Below, piece by piece: positions 1 through 8,697 of a DNA stretch of 17,219 nucleotides (within the stretch, counting starts at the first letter, position 1; every line of letters begins with the position of its first letter). This stretch comes from Acidobacteriota bacterium (GTDB lineage Bacteria > Acidobacteriota > Terriglobia > UBA7540), in the NCBI GenBank assembly GCA_021786455.1, contig JAJYNF010000027.1, positions 1 through 17,219 of the forward strand, written 5' to 3'. The position numbers were made by a program, and so were the translations under genes. The notes beneath the pieces were generated by a model. It made no database searches, had not been told where the DNA came from, and worked only from the letters and a program-made list of their open reading frames with translations.

Positions 1-986
1 ATCTTGAGAAATTGCCGGTAGAAGCGCGCGAGGACTTGGCGAGCGCATTGGAGCCGAGGGGAAGAAGCTTTGAGCCGGTAGCTGGCCCCGAAACGACAGC
101 CCTCGCGGACCGGTGGATTTTTTCCCGACTCGAGAGTGTCACCGACGAGATGGAAGAAGCTTTCGGAGCTTTCCGCTTCCACGAAGCCGCGTATGCCATT
201 TACCACTTTTTTTGGCATGAGTTCTGCGACTGGTACCTGGAATGGGTGAAGCCGGAAATCACCGGCTCATATCAGCCTTCGCTTGGTCGGTGGGAAGGGC
301 AGATTTCCCGCGCCCCCGCTGCGTGGGTGAATCTTGTCCGGAGCTTCCAGGCGGCGCTCCACCTGCTTCATCCCTTTATGCCGTTTATCACCGAGGAATT
401 ATGGCATCGGCTCCCACGGCGTGAAAGCGATGTTTCCATTTCGCTCACGCCGTATCGTCTGGTGGGCAATCGGGCGGCGAGCGCGCAGGCTGAAGAAGAT
501 GTCACCCGAATTCGGGAGCTGGTCACCCAGGCGCGAGACGCAAAGGCTGGGACGGGCTTGCAGAAGCAGACGCCTGCCGCGGAAGTGGCAACGGAAGACG
601 TTGCCGTTCTTGCATTGTTTCGGGAGCATCAAGAAGTCATTTCGCGCCTGGCAGGGATTGGCGCTCTGATGTTCCAGAGCACGACGCACCGAAAGCAGCA
701 AGCGGGAGCGCGGGTGACGGCATCGTTCACCTTGCGGTTGCTTCACGAAGACCGGACGGACCCGCACGCGGACCGGAAGCGATTTGAGAAGGAAAGAGCC
801 AGGCTCGAGCAAGCTCTCAATCAAGCGGAACGCCAACTCCAGAATCGCCAATTTATGGAGCGGGCTCCCCAAGACGTCGTCGCCGGTGTCGAACAGCGGC
901 GGGCAGAAGTCGCGGCCCAGCTTCGTAAGCTCGACGAATCCCTCAATCAATTACTCAATAGCGGGGAACACGAGGCGGCGCCATGA
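1..986 (+). CDS. valS: Valine-tRNA ligase, C-terminal part (5' end outside window)
   Basis: This is the 3' part of a class I aminoacyl-tRNA synthetase that charges tRNA-Val in the cytoplasm. The reading frame is open from base 3, so the catalytic HIGH and KMSKS regions lie upstream and the gene is partial. The visible protein begins in the helical anticodon-binding domain, with FHEAAYAIYHFFWHEFCDWY and then HPFMPFITEELWHRLP, both typical of ValS. The last 70 or so residues are charged and helical (DRKRFEKERARLEQAL onward), the usual ValS C-terminal coiled-coil arm that contacts the tRNA. The TGA stop at 984-986 overlaps the nadC ATG as ATGA, so the two are probably translationally coupled in one operon. 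IleS and LeuS lack this kind of C-terminal arm, which is why I prefer ValS. Nothing looks broken in the part seen. Confidence 0.93.
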   Translation, partial: LEKLPVEAREDLASALEPRGRSFEPVAGPETTALADRWIFSRLESVTDEMEEAFGAFRFHEAAYAIYHFFWHEFCDWYLEWVKPEITGSYQPSLGRWEGQISRAPAAWVNLVRSFQAALHLLHPFMPFITEELWHRLPRRESDVSISLTPYRLVGNRAASAQAEEDVTRIRELVTQARDAKAGTGLQKQTPAAEVATEDVAVLALFREHQEVISRLAGIGALMFQSTTHRKQQAGARVTASFTLRLLHEDRTDPHADRKRFEKERARLEQALNQAERQLQNRQFMERAPQDVVAGVEQRRAEVAAQLRKLDESLNQLLNSGEHEAAP

Positions 987-1870
987 GCTCGGCGGGATTT
1001 CTGGCGATGGCGAATGAGACATGCTGCGGGCTGAGCAGAGCAGCCTTACGTGAACTGGCGCGCCGCGCGTTGGCGGAGGACATCGGGACCGGCGACGTCA
1101 CCACCCAATGGACTCTGCCGCCGGTCACGCGAGCCCGCGGAACCCTTTTCGCCCAGACCAGACTGGTCGTCGCGGGCGTGCCGGTGGCAGAGGAAGTCTT
1201 TCGTATTCTGGAATCCGAAATTCGCTTCGAACCTTTGATTGAAGACGGAGTTGAGCTTGAGAAAGGGGCGGCCCTGGCGCGAGTCGAAGGCCATGCGGCC
1301 AGTCTGCTGGGTGGCGAGCGGGTGGCGCTCAACTTTCTCCAGCACCTGGCCGGCGTGGCGACGCTGACCCGAGAGCATGTCCGGCGGCTGAAAGGACTCA
1401 ATGCGCAATTGCTCGATACGCGGAAGACCACGCCGGGATTGCGGGCGCTTGAGAAGTACGCGGTGCGCGTGGGCGGCGGCCGCAACCATCGGCATCGGCT
1501 GGACGAGGCAATTCTAATCAAAAGCAACCACGCAACGCTGGCGGGGGGGATTACCCATGCGCTCGGCGAGGCGCTCCGAAACCGACGCGAACCCCTGCCT
1601 ATTGAAGTGGAAGTTCGAAGCATGAATGAGCTGGAGGAAGCCATCGCGAGCGGAGCCGATCGCGCGCTTCTGGACAATATGCCGGTGGAGCAAGTTCGGG
1701 CCTGCGTCGAGCGGGCGCGAGGCCGCCTGGAATTAGAGGTGTCTGGCGGAATCACCCTTGAAAATATCCGCGCCTACGCGGAAACCGGCGTGGATTTCAT
1801 CTCTGTTGGCGCATTGACCCACTCTGCGCCAGCCAAGCCGATTCATTTCCTGGTTGAACGGGCCACCTGA
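983..1870 (+). CDS. nadC: Nicotinate-nucleotide pyrophosphorylase (quinolinate phosphoribosyltransferase)
   Basis: NadC converts quinolinate and PRPP to nicotinate mononucleotide, CO2 and pyrophosphate in de novo NAD synthesis. At 295 residues it has the usual length. Family motifs in order are EDIGTGDVTT (32-41), GERVALNFLQHLAGVATLT (111-129), DTRKTTPGLR (145-154), VGGGRNHRHRLDEAILIKSNH-type PRPP/quinolinate-site residues (163-183, with Arg and His clusters and K180), EVSGGITLENI (about 252-262) and GVDFISVGALTHSA near the end. Where I recall KDNH in most family members, this protein has KSNH, a minor change. The ATG at 983 overlaps the valS stop and has GAGG about 7 bases upstream. An internal ATG at 1007 is a less likely alternative. 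nadA and nadB are not in the window. Confidence 0.96.
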   Translation: MSSAGFLAMANETCCGLSRAALRELARRALAEDIGTGDVTTQWTLPPVTRARGTLFAQTRLVVAGVPVAEEVFRILESEIRFEPLIEDGVELEKGAALARVEGHAASLLGGERVALNFLQHLAGVATLTREHVRRLKGLNAQLLDTRKTTPGLRALEKYAVRVGGGRNHRHRLDEAILIKSNHATLAGGITHALGEALRNRREPLPIEVEVRSMNELEEAIASGADRALLDNMPVEQVRACVERARGRLELEVSGGITLENIRAYAETGVDFISVGALTHSAPAKPIHFLVERAT

Positions 1871-1929
1871 TATTGCTCTTTTGGGGCTCCGGAAACCTTC
1901 GCGCACGATGCCGTTATTGAAGAACTCGT

Positions 1930-2937
1930 ATGGCGTATTCGTCCACCGACCATCGCCTTGATCGCCTTATATACGTGCTGGCGAAAAACGCGACGGTTGT
2001 CGTACCGGGCACGAAGATCGCCTCAGAGATCGGCGTTTCACGTTCGACGGTATGGGAATGGATTGAACGGCTGCGGAGGTTGGGCCTTCGCATTCGCGGC
2101 CACCCACGGCGTGGATACCAGCTCGCTGCTCTGCCGGATATTCTTGTGCCAAGCCTAGTGCGGCAGCAGGTGCCGCCTCAGCAAGAAATCGGACGTAAGA
2201 TTATCCACTATTTTTGCGCGGGCTCCACCAACGACGTGGCGCTGGAGCTTCGTCCGGACGAAGCTCCACACGGCACAGTTATTTTGGCGGAAGAACAGAC
2301 GGCGGGACGCGGCCGCATGGGGCGAACGTGGCACTCCGAACGAGGCAGCGGGATTTATTCTTCGACGATTCTTCGGCCTCGGCTCTCACCCGCGGCGGCG
2401 CCGCTTTTGACACTCATGGCGGGCCTGGCCGTCCACGAGGCCGTGGGAGCAACCACCGGCCTTGCAGCCGATATTCGTTGGCCAAACGATGTGCTCATCA
2501 ACGGACGCAAGGTCTCCGGCATCCTAACGGAAATGCGCGCGGAACTCGATCGCTTGCATTCGGTCGTGCTGGGAATCGGCATCAATGTCAATCACAGGCG
2601 AATGCCCGCGGAGCTCAAGGGGATCGCCAGTTCGCTCGCCCTTGAAGGAGGAAAGCAGTATTCGCGATTGCAGGTATTGGCCACGCTGCTGAGAGAGTTG
2701 GAGCGGCATTATAACCTGCTCGTTGAAAAGGGGGGCCCTGCCATCATCGAACGGTGGATGGCGCGATCCAGCTACGCTCAGGACAAACCGCTGCGAGTGC
2801 GCACGGCGGTCGCAGAATTTGTGGCTACGAGCAACGGCCTCCATCCCAGCGGCGCGCTGCGCGTCCGGCGAGAGAACGGGCAGGAGGAGTTATTGTTCGC
2901 CGGCGAAGTCGTCGAGGTAAAATCATTGAAAGGATAA
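1930..2937 (+). CDS. birA: Biotin-[acetyl-CoA-carboxylase] ligase with N-terminal repressor HTH
   Basis: BirA activates biotin with ATP and attaches it to the biotin carboxyl carrier protein of acetyl-CoA carboxylase. This is the two-function form: residues 10-65 are a winged helix (SRSTVWEWIERLRRLGLRI) that in studied relatives represses biotin genes, followed by the ligase domain. Ligase motifs are GSTN (98-101), the biotinyl-AMP loop GRGRMGRTW (126-134), RWPNDVLINGRKVSGIL (183-199, with K194 matching the conserved ligase lysine) and GIGINVN (215-221). A small SH3-like C-terminal domain ends in LLFAGEVVEV. The length of 335 residues is normal. An in-frame TGA at 1918-1920 makes the ATG at 1930 the first possible start; the RBS is weak. 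No biotin synthesis genes or obvious BirA operator are visible, so repressor activity is inferred from the domain only. Confidence 0.95.
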   Translation: MAYSSTDHRLDRLIYVLAKNATVVVPGTKIASEIGVSRSTVWEWIERLRRLGLRIRGHPRRGYQLAALPDILVPSLVRQQVPPQQEIGRKIIHYFCAGSTNDVALELRPDEAPHGTVILAEEQTAGRGRMGRTWHSERGSGIYSSTILRPRLSPAAAPLLTLMAGLAVHEAVGATTGLAADIRWPNDVLINGRKVSGILTEMRAELDRLHSVVLGIGINVNHRRMPAELKGIASSLALEGGKQYSRLQVLATLLRELERHYNLLVEKGGPAIIERWMARSSYAQDKPLRVRTAVAEFVATSNGLHPSGALRVRRENGQEELLFAGEVVEVKSLKG

Positions 2938-2955
2938 GTTTTCAGCGGGCAACAT

Positions 2956-3006
2956 CCGGCGTAGCGGATTTTTAACGCTACCCAACAAAAAGCCGGCCGT
3001 AGGCCG
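2956..3006 (+). promoter_or_regulatory. Candidate RNA structure in the coaX leader (alternative stems)
   Basis: Stem A is CCGGC (2956-2960) with GCCGG (2992-2996), stacked directly on GTAGCG (2961-2966) with CGCTAC (2976-2981). The loop at 2967-2975 contains TTTTT and the 3' linker contains AAAAA (2987-2991), which could pair or form a triplex-like contact. A second hairpin, CGGCC gta GGCCG (2994-3006), uses bases 2994-2996 and so cannot form together with the outer part of stem A. It lies 16 bases before the coaX ATG. The pairings are seen in the sequence; any regulatory role is inference, and short stems can arise by chance in GC-rich DNA. Confidence 0.3.
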
Positions 3007-3022
3007 AGAGCACGGAACTCAC

Positions 3023-3811
3023 ATGCTGCTGGTGATAGACGTTGGCAACACCAACACGGTGCTGGGCGTTTTCGAGGAAAATGTCCTGCGCGCGCAGTGG
3101 CGGCTTTCCACTCAACGCGACCAAACGGCGGATGAAATGGGAATCCTAGCGCGCAATCTCTTTGCCATGGATCGGCTGCCTTGCGACGCTGTGGACGCGG
3201 TCATGGTGTCAAGCGTGGTTCCCCCGCTGAATCCCTCGATTGAGGAGATGGCGCAGAAATACTTTGGAGTGAAGGCCGTTTTTTTGGGGCCTGGGACTCG
3301 TACCGGCATGGCCATTCGTTACGACAATCCGCTCGAGGTGGGCGCCGACCGCATTGCCAATAGCGTCGCGGCGTTTGAGAAATACGGCGGGCCGTGCGTG
3401 GTTGTGGACTTCGGGACAGCGATTACGTTTGACGCAGTGTCTGCGGAGGGAGAGTATTTGGGTGGCGTGATTTGCCCCGGACTCGGTATTTCCGCCGAAG
3501 CGCTTTTCGCGCGCGCGGCCCGCCTGCCCCGAGTCGAGATTCGGGATCCCGGTCGCGTCATTGGAACCAACACGGTTGCGAGCATTCAGGCGGGCCTGTT
3601 TTACGGAGCGATTGGGATGGTGGATGGCCTGCTGGAGAGACTCAGGGCATCCCTTGGACCCAAGATGCAGGTCGTGGCGACAGGCGGACAGGCGCCGCTG
3701 GTTGCGGGAGCCTCCAAATTCAGACCCCGCCACGAGCCGACGCTGACGCTCGAAGGATTGCGAATCATTTATGAGCGCAACCTTCCCGCAGCTCGGCGGA
3801 AACACGGCTAA
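3023..3811 (+). CDS. coaX: Type III pantothenate kinase
   Basis: CoaX phosphorylates pantothenate, the first step of coenzyme A synthesis. It belongs to the ASKHA fold and, in studied members, needs a monovalent cation and resists CoA feedback. The 262 residues carry the family signature: DVGNTN (6-11, phosphate loop), VSSVVPPL (62-69), EVGADR (105-110, substrate-binding GxDR) and VVDFGTAITFDAV (127-139, with the acidic residue D129), then YLGGVICPG (145-153) and VATGGQA (218-224). The start is the only well-placed ATG; the upstream RBS is weak, and the leader can fold (see separate entry). The neighbouring birA and the later CoA-disulfide-reductase-like gene are also cofactor-related, but the position next to birA is common and need not mean joint control. 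Confidence 0.96.
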   Translation: MLLVIDVGNTNTVLGVFEENVLRAQWRLSTQRDQTADEMGILARNLFAMDRLPCDAVDAVMVSSVVPPLNPSIEEMAQKYFGVKAVFLGPGTRTGMAIRYDNPLEVGADRIANSVAAFEKYGGPCVVVDFGTAITFDAVSAEGEYLGGVICPGLGISAEALFARAARLPRVEIRDPGRVIGTNTVASIQAGLFYGAIGMVDGLLERLRASLGPKMQVVATGGQAPLVAGASKFRPRHEPTLTLEGLRIIYERNLPAARRKHG

Positions 3812-3853
3812 GCTCCCTGCCCTGGCTCCAGCATCCGAAGGGGCGCGGAAGGT

Positions 3854-4561
3854 TTGGAAAATTACTTCAATTATTTTACCGAGATCGAAGAACACTTCCA
3901 GCGCGCGCGCGGGACACCATCCCGCCTTTCGACGCTGGATTGGGCGCTGATCGAGACGTGGAAAGAAGCGTCCATCCCTCTGGCGGCGGTGCTGGGAGGA
4001 ATTGACCGTACCTTCCAGAAATTCGCCAAGCGGCCGAGGAGATTCCAGAAGATCAATAGCCTGGCCTATTGTTCGCAAGAAGTCCTCCGAGTCGCCGAGC
4101 AGATGCGCACCGAGGCGGTGGAGGGAGGCGTGGCGAAGGCCGATAGACTGCCCGCGGAGGCGGCGTTTCATCCCAAAACGGTTTTAGATTTTTTGCGCCG
4201 CAACGTGAGAGCAATTCAATTGGCGGCCCAGGCGGAGGGCTCCGCCGCTCTCGCCGAAGACTTCGCGGATTGCGGTCGCGCGCTGGCTGAGATGGCCGCC
4301 CATTACGAGGCCTGCCCCACGGACGACCTCGAACAACTCGAACGGCAGCTCACGGCAGCCGAGGATAAAGCGTTAGCCGGAATGACTCGCGCCTCTTCGG
4401 TCGAGTTGCTGGCCAGCCTGCGAAACGAAGTTGACCGCGAGCTGGCTGCCGCCCGGCAAAAGATGACTCAGCCTCAAATCGAAACGCTCGAGCGGCAATT
4501 CCTTAAGAAACGGCTGTTTGAACACTATCATATCCCGCGGCTAAGCCTGTTTTACCTCTGA
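3854..4561 (+). CDS. Conserved protein of unknown function, helical, cytoplasmic
   Basis: I do not know a function. The 235-residue product has no signal peptide or membrane segment and looks almost wholly alpha-helical. The N-terminus (YFNYFTEIEEHFQRARG, 4-20) and the next block (STLDWALIETWKEASIPLAAV) match a family I recall from acidobacterial genomes, usually between coaX and an RNA methyltransferase gene as here. The C-terminal third is rich in Glu, Arg and Leu with helical spacing, ending in HYHIPRLSLFYL. There is no nucleotide-binding loop or metal motif that I can see. The start is TTG at 3854: the frame runs back to the coaX stop with no ATG or GTG, and AAGGGG lies 10 bases upstream. 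It sits between coaX (42-base gap) and rlmD (11-base gap), so co-transcription is likely. Confidence 0.85.
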   Translation: MENYFNYFTEIEEHFQRARGTPSRLSTLDWALIETWKEASIPLAAVLGGIDRTFQKFAKRPRRFQKINSLAYCSQEVLRVAEQMRTEAVEGGVAKADRLPAEAAFHPKTVLDFLRRNVRAIQLAAQAEGSAALAEDFADCGRALAEMAAHYEACPTDDLEQLERQLTAAEDKALAGMTRASSVELLASLRNEVDRELAAARQKMTQPQIETLERQFLKKRLFEHYHIPRLSLFYL

Positions 4562-4572
4562 GAGGCATTTCA

Positions 4573-5916
4573 TTGGGCCGCTTCAACAAGACCAAGACAT
4601 TTTCGGAAGCGGCGCGGGGTACGCGAGCCGCCAAAACCCCACATTCCACTTTCGAGCTCACGCCCCACAAACTCGTCTATGGCGGCGCAGCGATTGGATT
4701 CGCGCGTGGTCAGACGGTTTTGGTCGCCGGGGTCATCCCGGGCGAGCGGGTGGAGGTTGAACCCGTCAGCGACGCCAAAGGCATCACGCGGGCGCGAGTG
4801 CGGCGGATCCTTATGGCATCGCCGGGTCGCCAGGTTCCTCCCTGCCCTTACTTCAACACCTGCGGCGGTTGTCACTACCAGCATCTTGCTTATCCCGAAC
4901 AGATTCATTGGAAGCGGGAGATTCTTCGGGAAACGCTGCGCCGCATCGGCAAGGTCGCCTGGGAGGGCAAGATTCGTGTTCATCAAGCTGAGCCTTGGCA
5001 TTACCGAAATCAGGCGGAGTTCAAGGTGGAGCGAAAACCCTCTGGCGAAGTTGTGCTGGGTTTTTATCAGGCAGAGTCACATCACCTGGTGCCGATCGAG
5101 CGCTGTGAGATTCTTTCGCCGTGCCTGAACGCGGCGCTCAAGCAACTCAATCAGACGCAATGGCGCGAGCGCCTGGGCGACTTCCAGGCGATTCATTTGC
5201 GGGCGGACAGCTCCGATGAGCGAGTCCGGGTGCTGCTTCGAGGGAAGCGCGCGAGCAGCACGGCGCAAGTTCTGGCGCGCGACTTGCTGCTCGGCATCCC
5301 GCAGGTTATCGGAGTGATCGCCGCAACGGATAATGTGAGCTGGGCAGCCGGCAAGGACACGGTTCAAAATGAGATCGGTGGATTTGAATATCAAATCAGC
5401 GCGGGCGCATTTTTCCAGACCTCGCGATTTTTGGTTATAGACCTTGTCCGAGCGGTGTTGGATGGGGCGGAAGGCAAGTTGGCGATGGACCTGTATGCAG
5501 GTGTCGGGTTGTTTAGCCTGCCGTTGGCGCAGAGATTCGCAGAGGTGCATGCCGTCGAGTCGGAGCTTGCCGCCGCGCATGACCTTGAACAAAATGCGCG
5601 CGCTGCCGGCCTTGGCAACATCCGAATTTCAAATGAAAAGGCGGAGGATTTCCTTCGCCGGAACGCGATCCACCCGCCGCATTTCGTGGTGCTCGATCCG
5701 CCGCGAGCGGGAGCCGGGCCGCGCGTGCTGGGTCCGCTGGCGGCTCTTCGCCCCGACCGGATTTGTTACGTTTCATGCCATCCTCCAACCCAGGCTCGCG
5801 ACCTTGGTTTTCTTCTTCGCCGAGGCTATCGGTTAGAGTCGGTTGAATTGTTCGACCTTTTCCCGCAGACTTACCACATTGAGTCGCTGGCGCGGCTTGC
5901 ACGAACTACCGAGTAA
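4573..5916 (+). CDS. rlmD: RlmD/TrmA-family 5-methyluridine RNA methyltransferase with Fe-S site
   Basis: These enzymes use SAM to methylate C5 of a uridine in 23S rRNA (RlmD, RlmC) or tRNA (TrmA). The 447-residue protein has an N-terminal TRAM-like RNA-binding domain (about 25-85). The 4Fe-4S ligands are C91, C97 and C100 (CPYFNTCGGC) and probably C178. The SAM site is DLYAGVGLFSL (306-316), followed by DPPRAG (375-380), the catalytic cysteine C402 in YVSCHPPTQARD, and the late acidic residue E437 in YHIES. The usual SCNP is SCHP here, with His replacing a normally conserved Asn, which deserves a check. The Fe-S motif points to the RlmD/RlmC side rather than TrmA, but the target base cannot be read from the sequence. 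The TTG start at 4573 is supported by AGAGG 7 bases upstream. Confidence 0.88.
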   Translation: MGRFNKTKTFSEAARGTRAAKTPHSTFELTPHKLVYGGAAIGFARGQTVLVAGVIPGERVEVEPVSDAKGITRARVRRILMASPGRQVPPCPYFNTCGGCHYQHLAYPEQIHWKREILRETLRRIGKVAWEGKIRVHQAEPWHYRNQAEFKVERKPSGEVVLGFYQAESHHLVPIERCEILSPCLNAALKQLNQTQWRERLGDFQAIHLRADSSDERVRVLLRGKRASSTAQVLARDLLLGIPQVIGVIAATDNVSWAAGKDTVQNEIGGFEYQISAGAFFQTSRFLVIDLVRAVLDGAEGKLAMDLYAGVGLFSLPLAQRFAEVHAVESELAAAHDLEQNARAAGLGNIRISNEKAEDFLRRNAIHPPHFVVLDPPRAGAGPRVLGPLAALRPDRICYVSCHPPTQARDLGFLLRRGYRLESVELFDLFPQTYHIESLARLARTTE

Positions 5917-5922
5917 CCTCAG

Positions 5923-8553
5923 ATGGCGCGCTATCCTCTTCTCGGCATCGCAGCAGCCTACGCCGGCGGCATCTTGCTGGCTCGCGTCCTTCACCCGGGC
6001 CTGAGCGTTGCGGCGTGGTTGCTCCTAATCGCTGGTTGCATGTTGCTTTGTGGATTGTTGGCGCTTCGCCGAGATCATGTTTTGCTGGCCAGCGGGTTGG
6101 TCATCGGCGGGTTCCTTTTCGCCGGTTGTGCCGCGATGGCGCTATTTCCCTTTCGCCTTTTGCCGGACCGATTGAGCGATTTCGCGTCCTACCAGGGTAG
6201 CCGGAAAAAAGCAGTCGAAGCTGTGGCGACCATCGTCACCGCTCCCTTGCGAATGCCTTCTGGCTTTCAATTTGACGCTGAAGTTACCGGCATCCATACC
6301 CACGGACGGAGGGAAAAGCGGCGAGCGGAAGTTCAGATGCGTATGTATGTCCCTCCGACCGCTCGTGCTTGGGCCGCAGCCGAAGCCCTCCACCTGAGGG
6401 CGGGTGACCGGATTGAGGCAGCAGTGCAGTTCTATCGGCCACGGGTCTATGAGAACCCGGGCGCTTTCGACTACCGTCGGTGGCTCAGGTCCATCAAAGA
6501 CATCGCCTGGGAAGGCGAAATCCAGACCCCTTTTGTCGTCCGAAAGCTTCCGGGTTACGGTTTGTGGTTTGGGGCGAGGCTGGTCCAACGAGTACGGCAG
6601 CGCGTGCTGTCTTCGATCAATCATCTGTATCCTCCCTGGTCGGCACAAGGCCGTGACGGCGCCGTGCTGAAAGCTGTTCTAGTGGGAGACCGGTCTGCGC
6701 TAGATTCCAAAACGATTCAAAGCTTCCGCCGCTCGGGCCTCTATCACCTACTCGTCATCTCCGGCTTACACGTGGGATTGCTGGCGGCGCTGGTACTGGC
6801 GCTTCTCGGTTGGCTTCGCGTTCGAGAAGGAAAGCGATACCTGGCGGCCGTGCTTTTTCTCGTCGGCTACGCGGCGTTGGTGGAGCAGCGAGCGCCAACC
6901 CTCCGTGCCACCCTGATGATCGGCATCTATCTGCTGGCCCGCTACCTTTATCGTGACCGCGAAGGGCTGAATGCGGTAGGGTTCGCCGCCTTGATTCTGC
7001 TCATCTGGCGCCCCGCGTGGTTATTTGAAGCAGGCTTCCAGCTCTCATTTTCAGCGGCCTTGTTGATTTTCGGGCTGGTCGTACCCATATTGGCCCGCAC
7101 GACGGAACCTTACCGGAAAGCTCTAAGCTGGATGGACGATTCAGCGCGCGTATCGGCTGTTACAGAAGGTCCGGAGCGCTTTCGCCAAAGGCTCCTGGGA
7201 CTGAAGAAGGCGCTCCAAAGGAAGTTTGCCGCTTTCGGCCGCCACCCAACTTGGGCAGAAATCGCCGCCGTGGGCCCGGCGAGAGGGGTCCTGTGGATGG
7301 TCGAATGGATTGCCTTTTCAGCGGCTTTACAGCTCGGTCTGCTCATGCCGATGGCGGAGCTGTTCCATTGGGTTACTTTTGCCGGCATTGCGCTGAACGC
7401 GCTGGCCATCCCCGTTATGACGGCGCTGCTGGCTACGGCAATTCCCACCGTCGTCCTCGCAATGATCGTTCCGAGAGCCGCCGTGTGGCCTGGAAAGTTG
7501 GTCGCGGATATTATGGCAGCGCTTTTCGCGCTGACCCGTGTTCCGATCCATCCGGAATGGCTCGCTTACCGCGTGCCTGGGCCGCCGCTATGGGTGGCCC
7601 TGCTTTTTGCGGCCTCTCTGCTGGTCGCGGCTTGGACGTTGGCGGGCCATCGGAAACTTTTCGGCGGGGCCATCGCAACCTTCGGGATTTCTGCCGCGTT
7701 GGTCGCTTGTTACCCGTTTCCGGCGAAAATTCCCAAGGGGATCTTTCAGGTCACGGCCCTTGATTGCGGAAAGGGCGAGGCAACGTTGGTTGTGCTTCCC
7801 AATCAGACCACCATGATGATTGGAGCGTGCGGAAGCCCCATGAGCTGGGGGTCGGCAACCGATTATCAGGGACGATGGAACCCCGGGGAAGAGATCGTTT
7901 CTCCTTACCTTTGGTCACGCGGGCTGAAACGAATCAGCGTGCTGGTGGCCAACAATACCACAGCCGGAGTGCTCCGCGGCATGGCCGCGGTGGCCTGGAA
8001 TTTCCGCCCGCATGAACTGTGGCTAGCTTCCTCGGCGGAATCCCTGCAAGACCTCCCGCTCCGGCAATGGGCGCGCCGCAAAGGCGTAAAGATCCAGAAT
8101 CTGCGGGTGGGCGAGGTGTTCCACCTTGGAAGCACAGACGTGCAGATGATCGGCTCCCCACAATCCACCGACCTGCCTCCTGAGCCAACCGATCTGAGCT
8201 TGGAATTCAAACAAGGACGAGACAGAGCGCTTTTACTGGACGGCCTGACCGAGAAGGAAGCCCGAGGGGTGTCGGTCCAGGACCGCCATCCAAACCGAGA
8301 ATTATGGGTCGGAAGTCAGGCGATGTTTTCGGTTCCCGCGGCCATGCCGAAAATTCTCATTCTCGATCGTGCCGGCCAAGACGGCTGGAAGGCCCAAGCT
8401 TCATTGGCCCGCCGACTTGCCGGCAACCGCAGCCGTTTTTTTTCAACCCGGCGGGACGGTATGGTCACCGCGCGCGTAGGTCAGGATCGAATCGCCGTGA
8501 CCTGCTTCAAGAGCCCCCTGACATGCGGGCAAGACCCGCCCGTCGCACCGTAA
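5923..8553 (+). CDS. comEC: ComEC/Rec2-type competence DNA channel with degenerate C-terminal domain
   Basis: ComEC forms the inner-membrane channel that brings single-stranded DNA into the cell during natural transformation. The 876-residue protein has N-terminal membrane helices (about 5-75), a soluble DUF4131-type region (about 90-200), and the competence domain starting with VLVGDRSALDSKTIQSFRRS (252-271) and LLVISGLHVGLL (276-287), then further membrane helices to about 600. The last 270 residues align with the metallo-beta-lactamase-like domain, but its signatures are altered: LDVGQGD is LDCGKGE (613-619), the LIDGG-type strand is MMIGACG (631-637), and the THxHxDHxGG position reads ANNTTAGVLRG (676-686), with no His or Asp ligand left. 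The frame is intact. Channel function may remain while the putative nuclease activity does not. It starts 6 bases after the rlmD stop. Confidence 0.92.
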   Translation: MARYPLLGIAAAYAGGILLARVLHPGLSVAAWLLLIAGCMLLCGLLALRRDHVLLASGLVIGGFLFAGCAAMALFPFRLLPDRLSDFASYQGSRKKAVEAVATIVTAPLRMPSGFQFDAEVTGIHTHGRREKRRAEVQMRMYVPPTARAWAAAEALHLRAGDRIEAAVQFYRPRVYENPGAFDYRRWLRSIKDIAWEGEIQTPFVVRKLPGYGLWFGARLVQRVRQRVLSSINHLYPPWSAQGRDGAVLKAVLVGDRSALDSKTIQSFRRSGLYHLLVISGLHVGLLAALVLALLGWLRVREGKRYLAAVLFLVGYAALVEQRAPTLRATLMIGIYLLARYLYRDREGLNAVGFAALILLIWRPAWLFEAGFQLSFSAALLIFGLVVPILARTTEPYRKALSWMDDSARVSAVTEGPERFRQRLLGLKKALQRKFAAFGRHPTWAEIAAVGPARGVLWMVEWIAFSAALQLGLLMPMAELFHWVTFAGIALNALAIPVMTALLATAIPTVVLAMIVPRAAVWPGKLVADIMAALFALTRVPIHPEWLAYRVPGPPLWVALLFAASLLVAAWTLAGHRKLFGGAIATFGISAALVACYPFPAKIPKGIFQVTALDCGKGEATLVVLPNQTTMMIGACGSPMSWGSATDYQGRWNPGEEIVSPYLWSRGLKRISVLVANNTTAGVLRGMAAVAWNFRPHELWLASSAESLQDLPLRQWARRKGVKIQNLRVGEVFHLGSTDVQMIGSPQSTDLPPEPTDLSLEFKQGRDRALLLDGLTEKEARGVSVQDRHPNRELWVGSQAMFSVPAAMPKILILDRAGQDGWKAQASLARRLAGNRSRFFSTRRDGMVTARVGQDRIAVTCFKSPLTCGQDPPVAP

Positions 8554-8697
8554 AGGGAATGTAATGGAAAGGCGAGGGAAAAGCATTCATTGGACGAGAC
8601 TGCGGCCTGAACCGCGAACGCTACGGACTCTGACGAGCCGCAGTTCCATGAAGCGCATCCAGGTTCCCAATGGGATGCCGGCTAACCCGGCCCCAGA

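Noticed and set aside
955..1755. Minus-strand frame of 266 residues opposite nadC
   Set aside because: Ser/Arg-rich shadow of the nadC codons; no motif.
3209..4171. Minus-strand frame of 320 residues opposite coaX and the unknown gene
   Set aside because: It crosses two plus-strand genes, one of which is certain, has no recognisable domain and no RBS.
8523..8541. GCGGG/CCCGC hairpin at the end of comEC
   Set aside because: It lies in the coding sequence, has a 5-base stem and no T tract, so it is not a convincing terminator.
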